64,000 nt of DNA from Chondrilla cf. caribensis (taxonomy: Eukaryota; Porifera; Demospongiae; Chondrillida; Chondrillidae): positions 1,697,820-1,761,819 of the forward strand of contig OZ026568.1 of the NCBI GenBank assembly GCA_964020155.1, in the 5' to 3' direction. The translations under genes and the position numbers were made by a program. The notes under the pieces were generated by a model, which was given only the letters and a program-made list of their open reading frames with translations, was not told where the DNA came from and searched no databases. Of this stretch, positions 55,729 to 64,000 are shown piece after piece (within the stretch, counting starts at the first letter, position 1; each line of letters starts with the position of its first letter).

Positions 55729-56101
55729 AATTATATTGAAGATATCAAAATTGTTCTTTTCAAACCGACACCGATCACGAACGTTAAGATCGATAGTTGC
55801 GGGGTTGTTATGCTCAAGCGAGTTATGATCTGTACGTATACAGCCAACTTGTACCATGTAGTATCTGACACGTAGAGTAGCTAGTAGATAGTCACGATAA
55901 ATAATAGGTCATGCATGGAAATAGAATCAATTTTCCAACAGTTCAATGTGGCTTTATGAGATTGACGAAAATGCTTTTGAAACGTTTCGCGTATGGTATG
56001 TATTCTTGTGATTGACGAATATTATACTTCATTTAAAACGTTTCACGTATGGTATATATTTTTGTGATTCAGGCCTAGGAATACCTCTGAGACGAATCGG
56101 G
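55729..56101. promoter_or_regulatory. Shared head-to-head promoter region of methyltransferase and ODC
   Basis: The two genes diverge, with start codons about 370 bases apart (55728 on minus, 56102 on plus). The interval has CpG-bearing sequence near 55760-55800. It also has an imperfect direct repeat of about 37 bases (55979-56016 and 56035-56072, both AAACGTTTCNCGTATGGTAT then TTGTGATT). The second repeat ends in TTCAG, a possible acceptor of a 5' UTR intron before the ODC ATG. Confidence 0.55.
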
Positions 56102-59100
56102 ATGCAAATCAGGTATTGGGACAATAGTACCGGAAACGATCAAGAGCTACTATCTGATCCCAAACTGCTCTCGCTGTCTCAGCGACATATCGACTGCATT
56201 GTAACGCCCAATGGTACGACAATACCTGAGTTTCTAAAGACAATGGTCAAAGGACGGGAAGACCCTTTCTTTGCTGTGGATCTTGGTCGCGTTCTTCGTC
56301 TTCACAAGCAATGGAAAAGGCTACTACCACGAGTCGACGTTTTTTACGGTGAGGCCCAGGATATTGCTAACCTTGCGTGCTAACCATGGAGTTTAGAGAC
56401 ATACCTCTGAGTGTTCACGTCACACACTCCCTTCACTTGCTTCTTGCGTACAGACACAGCCGCACTTTCTCTCCACATAGTACGTACCCTTTCATGTTCC
56501 CAACAGACTGTAAACAATGTTACCCACACCTCAAGTTAGTACTCCCTTTTTTTTCTGATTTATCAAGCAGCCTTTCTGTCAACATCATTTCCATCACTAC
56601 CCCATCGAGCCCGGGTATATTGGTGTAGATGCAACTTGTCCTACCTAATGGCTAGCCATATTATATCTGCCCCAGTACTGCCAGTAGCCAATTATATTAT
56701 ATTATATTATATCCAGTAGCACTGGATATATGTTTACCAAGTCGTCTAATTAAAAACATCAAAATGCACAAACCATTCAGAGAGATGTCCAACCAAATTC
56801 ATAACCTAGACTATATGGCAGACTAGTATATAACATTGGGTGCATGGTTGCGACAGAGTCAAGCGATAGTGGGAGAGGTTAGTGGCAATTTTTTGTATGA
56901 TTGATGCAGTCACTGGTGGAGTTTGTGTTATATAATAACTGATTCTTATACCATATCATTTTTCGAAGCTGTTGTTTTGTGCCTCATAAGACAGTTTGGC
57001 AGGCATGTGGCAAACAATAACTACTAAACTGAATTGAATTCAATTGAATTGAACTTTTGTATCAAGCAGGCTATGCACCTTATAAGTGATAACAGTCCTT
57101 CAACCTACACAAAATTTAACTTTTTTACAACCAATCACACATAACTCAACAGTGAGCAGTAGCCTACAGCTGATGGTCTGGGCCCTGTAAATTCTTAATC
57201 ACATTCTACACAGTCATCTACACATTATTCAATATTAACATGCATATACTCTTCCTAATGAGCAGTTGTAGTGACATTGCATTGGCAACCTTCTATATTA
57301 CAATGAAGTATTATTAGTAGAATATCCTTTGATGATGCATGGCATTTCCGACAACAGTTTCGGAAATTTGTGAAATTATAACTTTTATAGATGCAGTTTG
57401 AGAATTTAGCTTGACACTGTCTGTTATGGGTTTGTATAATAATATGGCTTTAGTGAGGTGTATAATTAGGTGCAGTTATATGATCCTTCTGATTTTGTGC
57501 ATTAACTGTGCATAATATTATACAATATTATTATATTCACAGCTATGAAGTGTGATAACGACCCCGTTTTGCTCTTCCTGCTTTCCCAACTCGGAACTGG
57601 TTTTGATTGTGCCAGTAGAGAAGAAATAAGAACAATTCTTGACCTTGGGGTCCCCCCAGAAAAGATTATTTATGCTAATCCAGTTAAGCAGATCTCCCAT
57701 CTCAAGTAAGACTGTAATGTATCCTACTCATGTTTTGAATATATATAATGATATGCATACATGGTGTTCCATGCAAAGTACTACAATTAGTAGATTCAAT
57801 TAATTATTACACTACAAGTGATTTAGATAATGTGCTGTTATCCTTGAATCATAATGAATATAATATCTGCAATAACTTTTATCAAAATTAATAAATCTAT
57901 TTAATGCTAATACATAATTTTCCTGTCTTCCTACTACTTTTAGGTATGCTAAAAATAATTGTGTGCATAGGTCAACATTTGATAGCATAGATGAACTGAA
58001 AAAGACAGTGGAGATTGATCCCGAGGCAGAACTGGTGCTTCGGATAAAAGCTGATGATGAAGAAGCACTTCTTGTCCTTGGAACCAAGTTTGGAGCTACC
58101 CTACCTGAAGCCTACCATCTTTTGGATGTAGCAAGTGACATGAATGCTAAAGTGATAGGAGTGAGGTCAGTTGTCGTATCTACATGCAATGTTCATAATT
58201 TTATTTTGTTTGGCATGCATAATATGATGCATGCCAGTGTCTTAAGCAATTTCGACTAGCCCCTATATTCTCACGAAAGGACGATCGTGGTTGGCTGTTG
58301 CTCATTGTAAAACCAGTATCCATGATTCCAACCAAAAAAAACAATTAATTAATTGAATAAAAGTTGACATTTCAGTACTATACTTTAACCTTCATCAGAA
58401 CATGCAAACAAACACAGAAAGAGTTACCTAAATAGAAATTGTAGGGGGTGGAGTTTGGAGCTTGCACGTCATGATGGACGTGGTTTCCAGCAATCCGCAA
58501 TGGCTGTCCCCCTAATCTCTGTTAAGAAGTTTGCTAGCTTCTGCAAGTGAAATGTGCATGGTTTCTCTAACAAACAAGGTGAAATTGTGTTTGGCCTGGT
58601 CCAGAATGGATGCGTTGTGCTAGTCTGGGCAATGCTGTTCATTCCAGACATGTTCTGTTATGGCACATCAACTTTTCGGTTTCCCCTCGTTTTCTTGCTG
58701 CTTGGTGTTCTTTTAAGGCGGGTCTCCAGGCTTCTCTTTGTCTCTCCAATGTATGTGAGATCATGCAGTTTCTGTTTCTGTGCTTGTTTGCATGTTCCGA
58801 TGAAGGTTACAGTATATAGCCAAAACATCAACTTCCATTCAATTGGTTTTTGGTTGGAATTATGTATACTGGTTTACAGCCCCTATACTGTTTTCATTTT
58901 GACCAGTATGTTGCGCTCGATTTATGTAGTAATTATTATGAATGAATAAATTTTATAATAAATGTATATAATAATAATCATACATCTAGACATTACAGCA
59001 TGACAAAACAGCCTCGGCATTAAATCTTTGGATGGTGACACTAATTCTTTGGCACGAAGTATAACTGAAAAGATTGGCAGTCTGCATACCTAGACATAAT

Positions 59101-61336
59101 AAGATGGCCTTGCTCCTTCAAAGATGACATGGCCTCATCTCCAAAAACTCCAAGTGTTTCCACACCAATAGGAACGAAATGGTGGGTGTGGGTCAGTTCA
59201 AGGTAAAGATGTTTCTTGTGAGATTCCGCTCAATTGGCAATGGAGCCAGCACCTGAGGCTGCTAGAGATACATATTATGGCGCAAACGAATCCCAGACTG
59301 TTACATCCCATGTCAGAGCTTGACCTCTTTTCCAAGGCACAATTGTAACGCCATTGGCTCATTTGCCGTCAGTAATACAAAGGCCGACAGGCTCTAGGAT
59401 GGAAGGCAATTAAGTTGGCTGCAGCCAGACGTCACTTGATGACATCATTTAAGGCTGCATGACGGGAATGAACTCGTGGCTTTTTGCGGCAGTGAAGCTC
59501 ACGGGTCCCATGTATGTCAACTTGGTTGCCGCAAAGAGTGCATTTGTGTACAGAGCACAATGGCAGATCCAATCGCAATCCAACTCCAATCCTCACAGCT
59601 TCGTCTTCTAAATGGAGACCCAGTGTTGATACTGGTGGTACTGTCAGCCAAGCACCCGTTTATTTTCTCTGCACTGCCAGCAAGCGGCCTCTGACCTGAA
59701 GAGTAGCGAGCTCAAGAAGCCTTGTGAAGGCAGCATTCACATGTGGCATATCCCAGACCCTTTGTTTGGATGAGTCTGACTCTGAGGGGGGTCACTAGTG
59801 TGACCGCAGGACCAATTGGCATGAGCAACAGCCTTAAAGGTGTTGGGAGCATTGGACATAGTACTGGTTAGGATCCTTCTGAAGATACAAGAGCTGCCTG
59901 CAGCAGAAAAGCTCCTGAACCCCAGTTCTCCTGTCTTGATTGGCAGGGATGCTTGAGACCATGCTTCTTCACTCAAATGGATGTTACAAATTGATTGCAA
60001 GAGAGTTCGTTGGAGGCTATTTAAATCAAACAGGATGGAGGATCGGAAGCAAGGGGCCGTACGGAGGTCGTAGAGTATCTTCGGAAGGGATAACGCATTC
60101 CTAAGTAGGCACAATACATCCTGAGAATGTAGGAAAGTCTCTCACCCATCACTTCCAGGGCTCTCAGCTTTGAAGTGAGCACATCACCCAAGGACTGCCT
60201 ACCACCGATTGGAGATCCAAATAGACAGGCATCATTGGAATCCACACACTTGAGATCTGGAGAGACTGCAAGCATGGAGCTCTTAGTAGATGGTTCAGAA
60301 CAGATGACCTCAGATTTTTGATGGTTGAGTACCAAACCAAGAGTATCCGCAGCTTCTTCCAATTTTCGGAGATCTCCTACTACCTCTTCAATGGTGCCCC
60401 CGAGAGTTCCATCATCTAAGTAGAGGACCTTCAGCTCTGCTACCAGGTGGCTGAGGTGGTGGATCAATGGGCCAAGGGGATTTCCCTGCTGAACACCTTC
60501 TGCTGATTCCACTATATTGTTGTTGAAGAACAAATAAGATGGATTTCTATAAGCTGAAAAAACTAAAGGGTAGATTTCAGGAGCGTGTTCAAGGACAGAA
60601 AGAAGCATCTTGTCCCTCCTAATGCTGTTGAAAGCATTGCGAAAGTCAATTTTGAGTATCAGTTGGTTGGATTGCACATTGTGAAGGTAAATACGAGAGA
60701 CATAAACTGTAGCCTCAGGACTGATTGGTGTTTCATAACCCAATTGGAGTGGACTTAGTAAATCACCCATTGCCTCTCAAATAGATTCACTTACACGCTT
60801 GGCTACCAAACGTCTCAAAGTGCAACCCACTGCTATCAGTCTGACTCCTCCATCAGGCTTTGTCAATGCAACCACTAAAGAAAAATGGTCTTGCTTCATC
60901 CAGGACCTCATCTTTGATAACAAAATTTGCAAAACGGCAGAGGGCATCTTGTAGCAGGCTGGCACCAATTAGTCCTGATCTGCTCATGAAGAGGTCTTTA
61001 AGGTACTGGGGCCTTAATCCATCAGGGTCACCTGCAGAACCAGCTGGGAAAGAGCAGATAGTGGCAATAATTTCAGATGGAGATACTATGATTGAATTGA
61101 CTGCAGATTGGATTGGCTCCAGTGGACTTTCAAAAGACGGATGATGGAGTGTGTTTTTTCCTTGAGAAGGTCCAATGTCTGACTTTTCATGGGTGCAAAG
61201 CTATCACTGGAGCTGGCAATTCAAACAGCTCCCCTGAAATCCCCCTCTTCCAACTTGGCAGCCACACGAGCAGCTAAATTTTTGAGAGGATCTGTAACAG
61301 TACTGGGTTTGAACTGTTGGTGGATGTCTGCTTCTA

Positions 61337-61368
<32 letters not shown>

Positions 61369-63196
61369 GTAGCGAATTTGTTATGACACGCAAGGGAACT
61401 CAAACGATCACAACCATTTATTACCAAAGAAATAGCCAAACGCGGCCAGCATTACACTTTACGTCTACACAGGCCTATAAACACACTCAAAATACTAGAT
61501 GATCATGCAAGCAAATGATAAATGCTTAAATAGATGAGGGTGACCTCTCACAGAATGTTCTAGACTACATTAAATCATAAACACTTAGGACACTTAATAG
61601 ATTTTACCACAGATAGGTTTCATACAGACTAAGCCATGCTAAAGGTGAAGTGAATCACACACATTACACCTAGTAATCACTTAAGAAGTTTAGGATGTTG
61701 TCTACTTTGAGAGTTCAACAGACATTACATATATATACTTTTTCCCTCCAACATCAGCAAGGCCTCATCCCAGGCCAGTTCACTGGCTGACCACACTGCT
61801 GCTAAGAATTAAAGCCCTCACACATATTCCAACCAGAGGCTTTTGAATCTACTGGTGTGTTTGGTCAGGTTTCCTCGATTTCTTTCATGAGAACAGAAGA
61901 TTGTGTCATCTCACTAATTACCCTTTGTCCTATTTTGAAACTATGACAAAGAATCAGTGCATGCATGTAAAATTTTAATGCAGTTTCAATAGTTGTTGTG
62001 TATATGTAGTTTGATTTTTCGTATTTTCATTTCTTTTTCTTTCTCCTTTTTTCTCTCATCTAATTCTGTCTATTATTTCTTTTCGTTGTATTTGAATTTA
62101 ATAATAATATATTATAAAAAAGGTGCCCAAGTAATTCAAGTGCGGGGCAGCAGCCCCACGAGTTTTTGAACTCGAATTACTTGTTGCTAATAATTTTTAG
62201 ATTAAATGTGCATGCATTATTTTGTCAGTAGGCTTGCTAATCCCATATAGCTGACTGTTGCTTTCAATTGATAATATTAGATTGTTCACTATATTTGTTT
62301 CCAATTCTACCATATATAGCTTCCATGTTGGCAGTGCATGTCTCAATCCATCTGCCTACAGCAGAGCCATTGAGATGTCACACTGTGTGTTTGAGTATGG
62401 GAAGACTGTTGGATATAATTTCGAGCTTCTGGACATTGGAGGGGGATTCCCTGGACATCGCGAGGGTGACAAACTCTTTGAAGATATGACATGTGCTATC
62501 AATAGCTCATTGCAGAAATACTTCAACGATGACAGGATCACGGTGATTGCTGAACCAGGGACATACATTGCTATGTCTCCTTCAACATTAGCTGTTGATG
62601 TCATTGGCAAACGACTGGTTAAACAGGAAGATTGCTTAGAAGTAAGATTTGCACTCTTTTTTGTCTTTATATTCATATCTGATTCAGTCAGTATATGCCT
62701 AATGTTACAGTACATGTTCATTATTGCAATGCACTGTACTTTTGCCATAGACTTGGATGTATTACATTAATGACGGTGTATATGGATCGTTTGTTCTCTA
62801 CAAGGGATTATATGACTCCACCAGTCCTCCCAAGTTGGTCTTCTCTTCACAAAATGACCATTTCAGAAAATCAACAAAGGCCACTATATGGGGTCAAACC
62901 TGTGATAGTACCGATGAAGTCATTAGTGACATTTCTCTTCCCGAACTGAATATCGGTGACTGGCTGTACTTTGAGAACATGGGTGCTTACACTGGGACAA
63001 TACATTCTCACTTTAATGGATTTCCCAAGCCACAGTCGCTTTACTACATCTCACAGGGTGATGCAGCTGAAATGGTATGCAATTTGCAGCTTATAATATG
63101 TGTTAGTTCTTTATTAATATAGTCTGGCTGACGTTAATGTTCTATTTTGTCCTTCAGTTCAAAGTCCTCAAGTCAGGAACGTTCATGACAGTTTAA
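56102..63196 (+). CDS. ODC1: Ornithine decarboxylase, complete six-exon gene
   Basis: ODC is the PLP-dependent enzyme that decarboxylates ornithine to putrescine, the first committed step of polyamine synthesis, acting as a cytosolic dimer. Exons 56102-56348, 57543-57705, 57944-58165, 62320-62641, 62751-63074 and 63158-63196 join in frame to 438 residues. Visible: [16 protein letters not shown], the PLP lysine in [38 protein letters not shown], the Gly loop [30 protein letters not shown], the catalytic Cys in WGQTCD and FENMGAYTG. All residues known to be needed for catalysis in the mammalian enzyme have counterparts, so this is an active ODC rather than an antizyme-inhibitor type. It ends SGTFMTV, without the C-terminal degradation tail of vertebrate ODC. 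Intron 3 (4.1 kb) is loaded with retroelement debris. Confidence 0.95.
58305..58880 (-). mobile_element. Penelope-like element fragment: GIY-YIG endonuclease domain flanked by inverted repeats
   Basis: On the minus strand 58758-58717 reads [14 protein letters not shown], the GIY-YIG motif with its following arginine. It continues, after a frameshift, with [31 protein letters not shown] and ASKLLNRD, which is the usual C-terminus of Penelope-like retroelements (EH....H.I.W....L......R..RE...I). Sequences of about 100 bases on either side (58305-58410 and 58777-58880) are inverted copies, containing CCAGTATNCATNATTCCAAC and ACCTTCATCNGAACATGC. Inverted terminal copies are a known peculiarity of Penelope insertions. 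It is a 5'-truncated dead copy in ODC intron 3. Confidence 0.75.
58985..61190 (-). mobile_element. Non-LTR-type retroelement fragment: reverse transcriptase plus possible nuclease domain
   Basis: Minus strand, N to [21 protein letters not shown] (61060), the long frame 60770-60021 with [42 protein letters not shown] (the catalytic DD as YLDDG) and [13 protein letters not shown], then [17 protein letters not shown] and [15 protein letters not shown] (to 59737). Further on, 59542-59430 gives [18 protein letters not shown] and [14 protein letters not shown]. About 59420-59280 gives [12 protein letters not shown], a stop, [20 protein letters not shown]. The tail resembles the Cys/His knuckle followed by a D...RPDG....WDVT nuclease-like motif in complete relatives. 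Stops and frameshifts show it is inactive. It belongs to the same broad RT family as the remnant at 45147-48019. Confidence 0.82.
61191..62319. other. ODC intron 3, 3' part: microsatellite and a hairpin-bearing repeat
   Basis: Contains a (TA)n run at 61341-61369. A palindromic stretch at 62127-62183 has CAAGTAATTC mirrored by GAATTACTTG, with an inner GGGGC/GCCCC stem. A T/C-rich tract is at 62020-62090. No coding sequence was recognised. Confidence 0.6.
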
Positions 63197-63423
63197 ATTG
63201 ATGAAATCACCAGGGTTCAATTGGTTGCTGTAGCTTGACTGAATTGAATACAACCTAACTGAAAGTCTGGGTCTAGAATAAAAACTAATTATTGCAGCTA
63301 TCTTTATTATTATAATAATATTAATAAGTTGGGAAAGACTATGCAATATCATATCTGGTACAAGTATGTAATACATTGAAAGTTAAATCAACCATACATG
63401 CATAATATTTAATATCAATAAAT

Positions 63424-63568
63424 ACAGTGAAACCTCTCTAATCCAACACTCAATGGGACCTGAGAATATTGTTGGATTAGGAGTTGTTGGATTATGGAGT
63501 ACCTCTTACCATACTTATGTATGGTGACTGTACCTCATATAATGGTCGGATTAGCAAGGTTTCACTGT
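63424..63568. mobile_element. Third family of CAGT-ended miniature transposon
   Basis: Left end ACAGTGAAACCTCTCTAATC, right end GGATTAGCAAGGTTTCACTGT split across 63548-63568. The interior has GTTGGATTAGGAGTTGTTGG. Its termini resemble family A and its GGATTA words resemble family B. Confidence 0.85.
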
Positions 63569-64000
63569 ACTAATTATAATAGAACAACTTTAAATTATCT
63601 TATTATGACTGTTATAAGGATACATAAGATAATTCCAGACACATACAGAAAACAGTATTGAAGAAGTCGGAAACATCATAGAGGAGGTAAACCGGAAAAA
63701 TCAAAAACATAACATCTTAATTCTTAATGAGTTTTGTCTGCTGTTTGTTACAATACACAGGTCTCTAATTTGTATGTATGATTTTTGAATGCATTGATGT
63801 TTTCATTTAGTTTGAGTTCCTGTGCAGCATACATAGTATAATAGGACTCATTAGCATAAATTTCACCGCATATGTTCTTGTAAGATTGGCCCCACCACTC
63901 GTTTTATGCTTCCTACTCCCCTGAACTAATTGCCAAAGTGAAATGTCCTGTGGCAGGGAAGGATCTTTTGTGGCAGCCATAAATCATCCTAGGGGGAGAA
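63569..64000. other. 3' flank of ODC; nothing recognised
   Basis: No open frame, exon-like segment or known repeat seen to the window end. Confidence 0.4.

Noticed and set aside
56012..56101. N-terminal extension of ODC (MTNIILHLKRFTYGIYF)
   Set aside because: It runs through an imperfect tandem repeat and a TTCAG acceptor; the ATG at 56102 gives the expected ODC N-terminus.

Overview
This is animal (metazoan) nuclear DNA, AT-rich and intron-rich, with CpG-denser islands only at gene starts. The best guess is a sponge, probably a demosponge. That rests on a receptor tyrosine kinase whose ectodomain is not one of the standard vertebrate types, compact genes with many very small exons, and the mix of retroelements (Penelope-like and RT fragments) and CAGT-ended miniature transposons. 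The species call is inference. I placed every exon by hand from splice sites and reading phase.

Layout. 0-1.2 kb (-): one exon of a secreted or receptor-type protein, paralogous to the kinase ectodomain further along. 2.6-5 kb: a truncated SLC2-type sugar-transporter pseudogene, followed by a decayed LINE at 5-6 kb. 8.3-13.4 kb (+): a complete glycine amidinotransferase gene (AGAT-1). 14.2-24.1 kb (-): a 14-exon receptor tyrosine kinase whose exons join in frame to about 906 residues. 24.5-31.4 kb (-): a previously fragmentary multi-exon gene with an ankyrin-like segment, assembled here from phase-compatible exons and full of small transposons. 33.7-41.4 kb (+): two tandem, nearly identical, intact two-exon SLC2-like transporters inside a roughly 6 kb tandem segmental duplication. 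42.1-50.6 kb (-): a second amidinotransferase (AGAT-2) with identical exon structure but a catalytic Asp to Glu change. Its largest intron holds a terminal-inverted-repeat-bounded reverse-transcriptase remnant and a CpG-rich candidate alternative first exon. 51-54.5 kb: repeats and a PHD-finger relic. 54.8-55.7 kb (-): an intronless NNMT/PNMT-family methyltransferase. 56.1-63.2 kb (+): a complete six-exon ornithine decarboxylase, head-to-head with the methyltransferase, with a Penelope-like and a second RT fragment in its third intron.

How the genes may relate: AGAT makes ornithine and a guanidino product from arginine, ODC consumes ornithine, and the methyltransferase is of a family that methylates small amines with S-adenosylmethionine. 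Three arginine/ornithine/amine enzymes in 55 kb, with duplicated transporters between the two amidinotransferases, is suggestive of a local amine-metabolism neighbourhood. Nothing in the sequence proves co-regulation. The SLC2 and AGAT copies have been reshaped by duplication, inversion, exon deletion and miniature-transposon insertion, giving a useful natural history of the locus.
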